Shown piece after piece: positions 48,429-59,915 of a stretch of DNA of 64,000 bases. Each line of letters begins with the position of its first letter. Position 1 is the first letter of the stretch. Location: assembly GCA_021234155.1 (NCBI GenBank), contig JAJEKV010000086.1:1426001-1490000 (forward strand), in the 5' to 3' direction. Made by a program: the position numbers and the translations under genes. The notes beneath the pieces are model-generated. The model was not told the origin of the DNA. It searched no databases and worked only from the letters and a program-made list of their open reading frames with translations. This DNA comes from Isoetes taiwanensis. Taxonomy: Eukaryota; Streptophyta; Lycopodiopsida; Isoetales; Isoetaceae.

Positions 48429-50552
48429 AAAGGCAAATGACACTAATGAGGAAAACTGTAGGACAGACATAGCATTATAGCAAAAGGGAATTCTAAATCT
48501 GATATATACTCGATTTACGGGGCTTAGATCTCTCTGTTTTGCCTAAAACACAGCCAAAATTATCTCTAGGATAGACCAACATGTTGGCAAAAATTCAGTT
48601 CAAACAAGATGGCAAACTACATGAATTAAGAAGATTTGTAGCTTTGAACAATCTATGTTTGGTCGAGTTATAGTTAGCAGTTCGTGCTAAAATTTGATGG
48701 CATATTATATCCAGACTAAGTGAATATGCTGGCAAAATTTTAGATCAAAACATCAAGGTATGCTTCTACGATAATGCAAAAAGTACAAATCTTGTACTCA
48801 TACAAAGATTATGATGCCGAAACGAAAGAATGATCTTACGGAGTTTATAAAAATCATTTGTATAAGAGATCCATACCAAGAATCACCAAGCAAAAAGTCT
48901 GTGTAATGCCTTCTGGAAGCTGCATTCAATTTGCAATGAAATAACAAGCCTACGAATATGGTTTCTTTCTTCTAGCATCACGCTGCTATTGGAACATTAG
49001 GCTTCCTCAGTCCATGCCATTTCTACCGATCAAATAAGAAGAGATCCAGCTAGTTGAATGGAGCATCTCTTCAACTGGCCCCATTCAAGATCACAAATGT
49101 TTAAGCTTACTGATTACACATATTCAAATTAGACTGCTAGAACTAATACTAGAAAATCCATATTCACTTGTGTATTTCTTTAGATATTATCTCCTAGGAA
49201 GATTGAGATCCAGAAGAAAGCCGTCACGACATTATTTGATACAAGAATCAGGTTGCACCATCAACAACACAAGCACTTTATCGCAAAAATTGCAAGAACC
49301 AATGATAGCAATAATTGATCTTATTGCACTGAATTTTTTGACACATGAGATGGCAGAGAAAATCTAGCAAGCGCAATTCCAAGAGGAAAACTGAGGTAAA
49401 TTAAGGATCATTTGAAGATTGTGGAAATAAGCAAGTTTCAGATGGATTACATGTGTTTTCTGTAGGCAAGGCTCTTAAGAATTAGATTAAAAGCGTTCAT
49501 TCCTGGGTTATCTAAGATTTTGATGTATCTACAAATGTTGAGCAAGGTTGAGCAAGCCACAACCAAATAAATACACTTCATATACAAACTAAAAACATTC
49601 TATAATATACGTGTCAAGACTAGGGTGGTTGTGTAAAGCTCCACTGATATAGTTGTTGGGGTGGTTGTGTAACACTTCAGAGATATAGTAAATAAGCTGA
49701 TCAACCTCCTATGAACATGAGAACATAAGAATCCTTTTTAATTTTAGTCCACGAAAATCTGATCCAAAAGAATAGACCTCGTCCAGGGGAGTTGGAAAAA
49801 TTGCTTGTTCAGCCAACTGGGTTAGACCCAAAGGAGCAAAGTCTGTTATACAAAGAAAACGAAAAGGAAAGCTATGACTACCTCCATCTTGCCGGAGTTG
49901 AGAATAAATCCAAAACTTTTGTAGAAGAAACTACATGGATAGGTTGCCAATAAATTTTGCCATGTGCTATATCTGTAAGTCATCACAGATTATGAGGTTG
50001 ATACTCCAAAAGTGCCAATGGCTCATACTACTTATACTGGAAGTGTGAGAGAACTATCGTGCATGTTTATAAAGGCCATAGACATGCATGCTTTTTTTGA
50101 CTTCTATGTATTTCAAATAGGGTTCTGGCCTACTGCTTCAATCTCAGATTTACTAATGGCAGATATTCGAGTAGATTGCTTGCATGAAACATGCCCCTTA
50201 TCAATGCATTCGAAATTTCCCTTCTCACTGATTTCAGAGCTGCCTTTAAGTGCTAGGACACAGGCTGCCTTAAAAACAAGAACTATAGACAAGGGCCAAG
50301 GGTTATGATTGTACAGGACTGAAAGGAGATCTTTTGCTTGTGCAGTTGTGAAGGTCATGTAATGCAACCATGTAAAATGGCCCTAAGTTTTGCATGTAAC
50401 TAAATGTGCAAAGGGATTCACAGTTGATAGATGGTACAAATACTATGGATAAATCTTGAAACAAAACAAACTAAGAAGCCTGTGTTTTCCAATACATAGA
50501 GCTGATTGGGCAACCTTTATTTAAATTGATTCCCTTCCTGCGTAATCGAATC

Positions 50553-50670
50553 GAGATCAGGTGCTGTGATGAACACTAGGATATGGTGCAGTAGAAGACC
50601 AAAGAAATTAAATAATGTTGATGTCTCTGAAAGCCTTCCCATTTGTTAACGAATTTGCATCCCTTCCTTC
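50553..50670. repeat. 118-bp direct repeat, copy 1
   Basis: GAGATCAGGTGCTGTGATGA to TGCATCCCTTCC, matching 50847-50964 with few changes; offset 294 bp. Belongs to the duplicated block around the (CT)n tracts. Confidence 0.85.
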
Positions 50671-50846
50671 TCACTCTCTAGCACCCTCATTTCCTATAGC
50701 GCCCTCACTCTCTCTCTAGCGCCCACATTTCCTATAGCGCCCTCACTCTCTCTAGTGCCCTGGTCAAAGCCCCCTAGTCAAAACAGGAGCACTCAAGGTT
50801 TTTGATGCTCCAAATAAAAAACTAAATCACTTTTTCCCGCACTCAA

Positions 50847-50964
50847 GAGATCAGGTGCTGTGATGAACACTACGAGATGGTGCAGTAGAAGACCAAAGAA
50901 ATTAAATAATGTTGATGTCTCTGAAAGCCTTCCCATTTGTTAACGAAATTGCATCCCTTCCCTC
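50847..50964. repeat. 118-bp direct repeat, copy 2
   Basis: Second copy of 50553-50670, running directly into the first (CT)n tract. A third related block (CTGGTCAAAGC...ACTCAAGGTTTT...) is shared by 50759-50847 and 52186-52280. Confidence 0.85.
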
Positions 50965-51092
<128 letters not shown>

Positions 51093-51115
51093 CCTAAGTA
51101 CAAAAAAAATTTCTG

Positions 51116-51853
51116 ATGACAGAACTTGGGGTGAAGATGCAAACGCCCTATGAAATGCTATTAAAGGAGGCAGGTATGATGTCAGTAGAGAGTGAAGCAC
51201 TATGCCAATTGCTTTGGTACTTTTGTAAGGTTAAACTAATGGAGGAAAGCAGATTCCCGGTGCTAGCTATGAAAGAGAGTGAACAAAAAGGGTGGTTGGC
51301 AGACATAAGGAAATGGTTGAGCCGATGGGGGATGACACTGGAGTTCATGCCACAGGATAAGATTATGATAAGAGAATGGGTTAGGACCAATGTGCAATAC
51401 ATAGTTTGGCAAAGAGGTGGTACAAAAATGAAATATTACCAGGAGACCATGAACCCCGGACTAAGACCGATGGCATATCTTAGTGAGGAGATCTCAACAA
51501 ATAAGAGGCATAATATCTGCAGACTAAGGCTTAGCTCACATCACCTGGGAGTAGAGGTAGGAAGATGGGGGAACTGCAACAGGGACAAACGGCTGTGCAA
51601 GATCTGCAATTCAGGTGAAATTGAGGACGAGGAACATTTCATTAGATTTTGTCCTGCTTACCAGAACCTAAGAGATAGTTTAGGGATGAATTCAGCTTCA
51701 CTTGGGGATTTTTTTGAGCGTCCAGGGCAGCTTGTAGGGAGCTTTTTGATGGAGGCACTAAAACTTAGAGAGGCTTCAATTAAAAGCTATAAACTTTTAC
51801 TACAAGAGTATGAGGAAGATATGAGAGATGAAGGGGCAGTGATGCTCCAATAG
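51116..51853 (+). pseudogene. C-terminal part of a non-LTR retrotransposon polyprotein
   Basis: A 245-codon open frame ending with the zinc-knuckle block common at the C-terminus of many non-LTR reverse transcriptase proteins: LRLSSHHLGVEVGRW, then C-x2-C...H-x4-C in LCKICNSGEIEDEEHFIRFC, and AYQNLRDSL. The upstream part (REWVRTNVQYIVWQRGG) fits the spacer after the reverse transcriptase. The polymerase itself is absent, so this is a 5'-truncated insertion, typical of LINE retroposition. It differs from the plant L1 elements at 4.2 and 24.4 kb and belongs to another clade. The frame is unbroken, implying a fairly recent insertion. Confidence 0.75.
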
Positions 51854-52179
<326 letters not shown>

Positions 52180-52644
52180 CGCGCCCTGGTCAAAGCAGGT
52201 GTACTCAAGGTTTTCGATGCTCCAAATCAAAAACTAAATTACTTAATCAAAAACTACATTACTTTTTTCCCGCACTCAAGGTACTAAATCACTTTTTCCC
52301 AGAGTACGCCGGTTTAGATACCAAGCTCTTGTTCCCAAGCTACAGAGCAAAAGATCTACAAGAGCAAAAGATCTAATAGTATGACCTCCAACTCCTTTAC
52401 ACTCCAAAAAGAATTCTAGTAGTACATACAGGTACTTTGTGATGTCAAGAAGATGTTAAAGAATTGAGCCCCCCACCCATAGGGTTGAGGCCCTAACATG
52501 CTCTTACCCCCCCCCCCCTCCCCCCATGCCAACCACTAAGGGCGGGCACTCTTTGTGATTCCTTTTCAATCTTTGAATCCCTATATACTTCCTGTGCATT
52601 TCTAATTCACTCGAGTGCTTTCGAAAGTTGTAGCCTCACAAGCG

Positions 52645-53223
52645 ATGGAGGGAATGCATCTTGTTGAAGAAGCGCCAAGACGTAATGGCGAGGGCTCCTC
52701 CCCCTCGGAGTACATCACACAGACGGAGGCAATACATGCCCTGGAGGGAAAGCTGAATGCCATTCAGGACAAGCTGACAGGTGTGGAGATGCAAAGGGAC
52801 ACCCAACCGGCAACTATTCTCAAGAAACAGTTGGCGAAAGAAAAAGAACGTATTTCGACGTTGGAAAAACGCATTAGGCCACTGGATGACCGCTTTGGGC
52901 TGGCTGACTTTGAGCGCAGACAAGCACGCGATATTGTCGTCCAGCTAAGAAGTGAATTGACAGTGATGTCCCGCACCCTGAGTGATGCAATCCGACGTCT
53001 AGATCAGCTCCAACGGCAAATGTTAGAGGACGTGGTACAACTGCAAAATGAGCTCAGACAGGCAGTGGCACAGGTTGCACAGTTGATTGCCCCAAACGAC
53101 CGGTTAGCAGACCAGGAGACTACAATGTCTGGGATGCAGGGGAGGTTGGACACCCTAGAAAAGAGACAGCCTGAAAGTCAAGAGGCAGCGCCCAGGCTTT
53201 TGGCCCTTGAGAAGAGGGGTTAA
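52645..53223 (+). CDS. Coiled-coil protein of unknown function
   Basis: A 192-codon frame from ATG at 52645 with no recognised domain. Most of it is predicted coiled coil with strong heptad character (KEKERISTLEKRIRPLDDRF, VVQLQNELRQAVAQVAQL, MSGMQGRLDTLEKR). The N-terminus is acidic and serine-rich. It could be the N-terminal, gag-like part of a retroelement or an exon of a gene upstream of the 53.7-kb transposase-like gene. A short open stretch after an acceptor at about 53319 (HFENFTCKNLGPKILSRS) might be a following exon. It lies only 0.5 kb before the B transposase-like start, but no equivalent is seen in element A. Function unknown; reality of the gene is moderately supported by its length and composition. 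Confidence 0.4.
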   Translation: MEGMHLVEEAPRRNGEGSSPSEYITQTEAIHALEGKLNAIQDKLTGVEMQRDTQPATILKKQLAKEKERISTLEKRIRPLDDRFGLADFERRQARDIVVQLRSELTVMSRTLSDAIRRLDQLQRQMLEDVVQLQNELRQAVAQVAQLIAPNDRLADQETTMSGMQGRLDTLEKRQPESQEAAPRLLALEKRG

Positions 53224-53710
53224 AGCATGCAATAGTGTCTCAATTAGCTTGTCCCCCCTGTCCCCCCCAAAATAGTTCGAAAAGTAGGTCGTCCCAACTA
53301 ACTTCTTTTGCCACGTAGAACATTTTGAAAATTTCACCTGCAAGAACCTCGGGCCAAAGATTCTATCCCGCTCGGTGCTATCAGAGTCGGTCTCGGAGCT
53401 TGTACCAGAGGATGATCCCATGAATCAAGACTTACTAATGCGGCCATGCCAAAATCGTGAACCTAATAAGTAAGTGAAAAACTTATCAAATTCTTTTACA
53501 AAATTTCTTGCAAAGCAATGAAATGGAAGCTCCCTTGTTAACGAATTGGAGCAACAGAAGATTTCAAGCCGCTTTCTTATTGCCAGGTTGGATCTATTAG
53601 ATAAATTAGAGCATCTTTTTTTCAGATTGAGCCCACCTTGTTGAAGCCATCCCACAAGGCCAAAGATATCAGTAAGCATCAATCCTTTCTCTTCATCTTC
53701 ATAGTTAAAC

Positions 53711-56700
53711 ATGGGAGATGGGGATGCAAGCAAGTCAAAGGGGAAAAAGAAGAGAACAGCAGAGCAAGAGGCCTTAAAAAAGAGAAGACAGAGGAAGCGT
53801 AGAAATGAGGAAAAACATGCTATTATGCAAGAATGTTCCAATGCCGGTCAGAGCAACACTAAAAAGCATAGAGCCTTGGCTAATATTGTCTCATCATTTA
53901 TGAAGAATACTTCAGAAATGGACACTGAAACGAAGAAAGAAAATTTGAGTGACTTCATAAAGGAAAAAGAAATCAAAGAATTTCTTAGTGATGAATTCAA
54001 GAATATGGGAGTTAAGAATCATTTGATTGGCAATATTAGAAAAAGCATTCAACCAATAAAAGCTTCTACAAGCATAGATTCCATGGCTGCAAAGAAAAAT
54101 GTACTTGCAATGGCTATTGGCAAGGATTGCACAGGTCAAATTGTTAGTAAGAGAAGTTTGGGAAAAGTTTTGGGAGTCCATCCGAGAAATATTAAAATGG
54201 CAAGGAATAAACGTGAACAAATAGATATTGATAAAGGTGGATGGGTCTTTTACAAGCGATCCAGAAGGTTTGATTCAATTGGAGATGATGTTATTGAGCT
54301 GATTCAGGATTTTTGGGATGCAAATACAAGGGTCTCGCCTAATGCGAAGGACGTGAGATATAAAAGATTGGCAAAGAATATTAAACAAGAACATGCCACT
54401 CACTATTTGGAGGACACACAGGTAATTCCCCTTCTCATTCTTTGAAGGAACTAAAATTATGGTTGGTAAGGTATTGTTAGTTGTGAATTGAGTTAGTGCT
54501 AGACAATGGTTACAGTCAGGTTAGTTAAAGTTACAGGTTGCAGTCAGTTAGTTCTAGTTGCAGTTGCAAGTTATAGCGAGGGTCAGTTAGTTAAAGTTGC
54601 AGGTCATGGCTAGTAGTCGAGGTTCTGATTATAGTTCTGATTAGTTAAAGTTGTAGGTTCTGATCGGGTTAGTTCAAGTTCAGATTCTGATCAATCGATC
54701 GATTTCTGATTCTGATTCGCGATTTCGATTTGCGATTTGCGATTGCGATTTGCGATTTGATAGCGATGCGATTCTGATTTCTGATTCTGATGAAATCGAT
54801 CCGGATCACAGTTATAGTTAGAGGTGGAAGTTGTAGGTGATAGATGTAGAGACAATAACAGTTATAGGTAGATGCTAATAGTTTTAATTCTTTGTATCAA
54901 TCGGTCTTAGTCTTCAAACTTGAGCATCTTTGTCCACTAGTTATAGCTTTAATTAGGTTTTTCATTTGTGAGGTCTTTGTTGTATCCAACATACAGTTAT
55001 GTAAGCTCACTACTCTTATTCTTGTGCAGTCAGAGCTGTTTCTTAAGTTCAAAGAGCAATATCCAGAGGTGCAGATCCGCCAAAGAGCTTTTGAGAAATT
55101 AAAGCCATGGTATGTCATGAAGTTGAAGCAATTCAACTCTTGTTGTTGCATACATCATGTGAGGCTACAAATGCTTTTGGATGGTTTTAATAAATTGAGG
55201 AACCAGCATGTGAATCCTTGCAATTGTGCATGTGAAGTATGTGGAGCAGTAGAAGAAGAAGTTTGTTTCGCTAAGACAAAAAAGTATAAGACAACTACAG
55301 AGGCAGTCTATTCTTTGCCCAAGAGAGGAAAATCAAGAATTTCATAAAAAAGATTGCATATACAGGCTTTGTAGCACTTGTGGTATCTCTCAGTTGTCGA
55401 TATGCCCACTAGAGTTATCAAATGAAGGATCTATTAGTTGGGAGTACTGGGATTATGAGGAAGGTGGTAAGGATAAGAAAGGAAACCCAACGAAGGTTCT
55501 AAAGCGCTTATGGAGAGAGACTGAACCACGAACTTTAATTCATAAATTGATTGAGAGGTTGGATAAATTTCCTTTGCATAGTTTCAGGCACAAGTGGCAG
55601 GCAAAGCAGTTCAAGGAGTTGTTGGAAAATCTTCCTCCAGGTATTCTTGTATCAGTAGTGGACTTTGCTGAGAATTTTTCTATCCAGCTGCAGAACCAAG
55701 TGCAATCTGTATATTGGACTAGCATACAGATTACCATCTTGGTGCATATTATGTACTTTGTAGACCCTATGTCAGGGGATGTGATCAAAGACACTCATTA
55801 TTATATATCTGATGATACAAAGCACGATACACTGTTTGTTCAGCATGCATTTATGATGCATTATGAGTTTATGAAACAACAAGGTATAGATCCAGATAAG
55901 CACTGGGTCTTTTCAGATGGAGCAGCATCACAGTTCAAAGCAGCAAGACCCTTCTACTTTGTTGGAAGGTATGCAGTTGCCACACAAATTGAGATGATGT
56001 GGAATTATTTTGGCTCAAACCATGGGAAGGGAGAGCATGATGGCAAAGCCACAGAATTAAAACGGTGGCTGAGGGAATTGATGAAGAGAGTACTGTCCAT
56101 AAAAATTGAAAATGCAGCTGATATAGTTAAAGTAGCCAGGGATGGTTTTTCGTCTAGTGCTCCATCTTCTAGTTTGAAAAAAAAACCAGTGAGAAGATGG
56201 TTTTGGGAAGTGGTGGGGGTGAACAGGAACAACCTTTGGGCAGCAGATACTGTGGAGGACACAAGGAACATTCATTCTGTTCATGCATTCAATTTAGAAT
56301 GCCCTACGCAATTGCATGTAAGACGTTTGTCTTGCTTTTGTGCAAACTGCTTTGATGCAGAATGGGAAAAATGCATGAACAAAGAATATGTAGACGATTG
56401 GGAGCTTGTAATTATTCAACCAAGCAATGTTCTACGTGATGAATATGAGGAACGTAAATCTCAAAGAACAAGATTCTCTGAGCTATCTACTGTTCTAAAA
56501 GATAGCATAGGAGTAGGCGATAATTTTGCTATTGCTGCTCCAAAATATAATGAAGAGGGAGCACTATTTTGGTTGGTGTGTTGTACAAAGACAACGTATG
56601 TTGTTAAGGAAGACTTTGAGGTGAATGGGCAAATATTTTATGCAGGAGAGGAGCTTCTTGAAGGTATTTATTATAAAAAGGCACCAAGATCACGTACAAG

Positions 56701-56887
56701 CTATATCTATTGTTCAGACGAGCCAAAAGCCATAGTCTACACAAGTCAAGTTTGTGGAATTAAATTGGTCATGCCACAGGCAAAACATCGATTGAAGGGA
56801 AACCAGGTTGTATACACACTTAGTGAAGCTGATAGTGAAAAGATTTTAGACAATCTCCCCGATGTTCTATCTGATGATGAAGACTAG
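53711..56887 (+). CDS. DDE transposase-like protein, copy B
   Basis: Predicted DNA-handling enzyme of an unclassified transposase-like family; I recall related core motifs in uncharacterised proteins that are multicopy in cnidarians and insects, so a mobile origin is likely. Exon 1 is 53711-54421 (237 codons, ends LEDTQ); a 608-bp GT-AG intron follows; exon 2 starts at 55030 in phase. The N-terminus is very basic (KKRTAEQEALKKRRQRKRR), followed by a region homologous to the DNA-binding-like part of copy A (RVSPNAKDV). A Cys/His cluster follows (NSCCCIHHVRLQ, CNCACEVCG, CIYRLCSTCG). Candidate catalytic residues: D at 55661 (VSVVDFAENF), D at 55916 (VFSDGAASQFK), E at 56033 in NHGKGEHDG. The C-terminus ends DNLPDVLSDDED. 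One single-base frame shift is needed between about 55285 and 55350, inside the Cys cluster; otherwise it is intact, about 850 residues. Confidence 0.72.
54500..54800. repeat. Degenerate tandem repeats inside the intron
   Basis: Short diverged units (TTAGTTAAAGTTGCAGGT-like, then GATTTGCGATTTGCGATT) fill much of the 54422-55029 intron of the transposase-like gene. No coding or RNA feature is suggested. Confidence 0.7.
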
Positions 56888-57606
56888 GTATCTGACTCTA
56901 TCAGATTTGTCTTTTTTTTGGCTTTGTACCATATTTCTGATTTATCAGATTTATCAGATTATACGGATTATCAATAAAGTCTTTGTCAATTGCATGTTAT
57001 TTTGGAAGAGTAAACTTGAATTTTAAATGCATGGTTCTGTTTAGGAGTTTAGGCTTGGAGACTGTAAACCTGTATAAACCTGTGTAAACCTGTATAAACC
57101 TGTTATGTCAGATTATCAGAAGTTGTACTAGACTTGCCAAGATCATCTGATTTGCTTGGAGACTGTAAACCTGTATAAACCTGTTATGTCAGATTATCAG
57201 AGGTTGTACTAGACTTGCCAGGACTTGTAGCAGACTTAGAGTTAGATCAGGAAATCAGTATACTTAGATTAGGAATTAAATATCCATCACAAAAACATTC
57301 GACATACTCTGTCACAAATTTCCCCCTTTTAAAAATCCCTTGTTCTGCTTGATTCTTGGCAAATTCGACACCATTCTTTTGTTTTTTAGCATGCCCACGG
57401 ATGCCTAGCTACCGATTCGACACCATTCTTTGTTTTTAGCATGCCCACTGATGCCTAGCTACAATTAGGCACCCAGATCCGTCAAATCAGCAGACGGATT
57501 GAAGAAATTTAGGGCTGAAGATATTAGTTTTATATACCCCACAGGCTCAATAGGAAAAAGAAAACATGGGTATCTTTTTTATGTTTTTTTTTTAATATTT
57601 TTTAAT

Positions 57607-58101
57607 ATCCACATATACTTCCAAATGCACTTGGACTCCACATGGACTTCTTACATGGACTGCCACATGGGCTACTGACATGGCATGCCACATGGACTAC
57701 TTACATGGACCGCCACCTGGACTGGCACATGATGAAAATATGTGGTGATGATGACTAGGATGGCATAACACGTGTTTGATGACTTGGCTCATTGAATGCT
57801 GACATGGACTGTCACTTGGATTGCCACATGGACTACCACATGGACTAACAAGTTAACTTAACAAGTTGTAAGTTAACTTATTTAAGTTAACTTATAAACT
57901 TACAACATAACATATACAACATTAACATTAACTTACACTTAACATTAACATATTAACTTAAGATTAACATATTAACCTAAATAACTAGCCCTCAAAAAAA
58001 AAAACTTTTACTTGTCCACATATACTTCCAAATGCACATGGACTCCACATGGACTGCTTACATGGACTGCCACATGGGCTACTGACATGGCATGCCACAT
58101 A
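57607..58101. repeat. Direct duplication with CATGGACT-type units
   Basis: CCACATATACTTCCAAATGC starts both copies (57609 and 58017); each continues to GACATGGCATGCCACAT. About 400 bp of AT-rich, AACATTAACATTA-type repeats lies between them. Confidence 0.8.
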
Positions 58102-58614
58102 ACATAACATACATAACATGGGCTACTTACAACATAACATACAACATTAACATTAACCAGTATTAAACATTAAAATATTAACTTAACATTAACATATTAA
58201 CCTAAACATCTAGCCCTAAAAAAAAAAAAACAAAAACAAATACTTGTCCACATGACATCACGTGTATGATGACATGGCATGATGATGTGGCACATGCATT
58301 TTGATATATACACAAATTTGCTTAAAAATGTAACATTTTCTTCAAACAAATAAAAGTAGCAGCAATATGAATAGTTCTTTAGTGTCCCATATGAATATAT
58401 GAATAGTTGCTTAGTGTCCTATCTATATAGGACAATGATAGGTCCTATTTAATACAATGATAGGTCCTATATAGGTCCTATATAGTGTCATACATAGGTC
58501 CTGTATAGGACAATGATGTATGCATGCAAATTTACCCATAAATTTCGGAACCTCAGCAGATCGAACCATCTCATTTTCCTTTCATTTCCTTTGCTTTTCC
58601 TTCTCATTTCAGTA

Positions 58615-58893
58615 ATGCCGCGCTTTAAGAGCACCCCGAGGAAGCCCCCGATGGAGGAATCAAGGCTGAAGGCCCCGATGGAGGAATCAAGCCTGAAGCT
58701 TCAAAAAATAAGTTTTGAAGCTCGATTTAGTTGCAGAGAGGTGATGATTTTGCAACACAAGGGAGCTTCAGTTACTGAAAAAGTACAGCAGTGGGTAGAT
58801 CGTGCCTGCTTCCATGAGGAACACCTGTTGAAGATGAAGACTGAAGTTGGTGGAGATGGTGGCCTTCAAATTCAGCTCAAGATGCCTGATTAA
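58615..58893 (+). CDS. Small basic protein, unknown
   Basis: A 92-codon frame with ATG at 58615, preceded in frame by a hydrophobic stretch (58513 onward) that could extend the start. It contains a short internal repeat (PMEESRLKAPMEESSLK) and a C-terminal part with SVTEKVQQWVDRACFHEEHL. No family recognised. It lies between the two convergent genes of locus B and has no visible counterpart in element A. It may be a chance frame. Confidence 0.3.
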   Translation: MPRFKSTPRKPPMEESRLKAPMEESSLKLQKISFEARFSCREVMILQHKGASVTEKVQQWVDRACFHEEHLLKMKTEVGGDGGLQIQLKMPD

Positions 58894-59189
58894 AAAAGTT
58901 TTTTAAATCTGCAGTTTTTCATAAAGTATAGTTTTACTATCTTCTTTTCTTTAGTTTTTCGGCTCCAGAACAGGGTTTTTGAACAGCTGTACTTGGTTTC
59001 TCTGTAAAAACTTGACCGATATAACATAATGTAACTGTTTTTTCTTTTTATATGAAAACTAGCCTGTGAAAACTCGTCTGTGAAAACTGGTATGTGAAAT
59101 CTGGTTTGGACGGGCATTTTTGTAAACAAGTTACAAGAGATAATATAATATGGTTCTATATATGTGTTCTTTGTATATTCCGAACACTG

Positions 59190-59317
59190 GTTATGTTTGT
59201 AATCTAATTCAATCTGAGTTTCATTAAATTAGTTATGTTTTTAATCTAATTATCTTCTTGCATTATAGAAATGTCAAGGATCTTGAAGGAATGGATTGCA
59301 AATGCAGAACATGGTGT
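59190..59317 (+). repeat. Perfect 128-bp inverted repeat, left arm
   Basis: Every base of 59190-59317 is the reverse complement of 62256-62383. It copies the last ~79 bp of intron 1 (ending CTTGCATTATAG) and the first ~49 bp of exon 2 of the minus-strand gene (start of MSRILKEWIANAEHG), but on the plus strand outside the coding part. After 59317 the sequences diverge abruptly. Confidence 0.97.
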
Positions 59318-59915
59318 ATATTCCACCTGCATTTTATGAGCAACAGGATTTGCCAAAACAATCTACTAGGCTGTTGCTTGTTGCATGATGAAGAGATAAG
59401 AAAAGACAGAATGTTTTTCAAGTTGAACTAGACTTCCAATGAACATTTGTAAGTACATGAACTACAAGCTGATTGTTACAAAGTAGAAAAGACCCATAAA
59501 AATACATACAGATGCAACTGCTAATTACATCACTACAGATTCAAAGCATTCCTTGGTGATCATTAGTTTCTTCTTTAAGAAGGCCCCTAAATTTAGTGTT
59601 GGAGAGATGAATGAAGAATCTTATTTTATGTATTGTTTTGCAGTTTGAAGAAATCCAGTGAAAGGTAACAGCTTAGTAAAATGAAAAAATGTAGAACCAT
59701 TCACAATCTGCAAATTACATGAAGATCTGCAAATTACATGAAGGCTTATACACAACTTATCAAAGAACTCCCTCAAGGCATGTATTTTATTAATTCAACA
59801 CAAGAGCCAAGACTTGGTCACTTATCTTGTGTGAGAAAATACAGCAACAATTATAATGATACAATTTCACTAAACAAAACCATGGTCAAGAATCATATAA
59901 AACACTGTTCTGATG
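59318..59915. other. 3' flank of the RING/HAD gene
   Basis: No separate gene seen. Would contain the 3' untranslated region of the minus-strand gene whose stop is at 59916-59918. Confidence 0.5.

Larger units (their letters stand above)
45988..50552. other. AT-rich intergenic DNA with one dispersed duplication
   Basis: No gene recognised in 4.5 kb. The notable content is a 72-bp direct repeat at 47887-47958 and 48357-48428, listed separately. Confidence 0.5.
56888..59189. other. Region between the convergent genes of locus B
   Basis: Holds the 3' flank of the transposase-like gene and low-complexity repeats: CTGTATAAACCTGT units near 57060-57190, CATGGACT/CCACATGG units from 57600, and GGTCCTATATAGG units at 58390-58510. 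A block of about 90 bp at 57607-57698 recurs at 58016-58101. One small open frame (58615-58893) is listed separately. Confidence 0.6.

Noticed and set aside
52450-52540. Inverted-repeat terminus for locus B (CCCCCCACCCATA resembles element A's end in reverse)
   Set aside because: Orientation and spacing do not match the A terminus, and poly-C tracts make chance matches easy.
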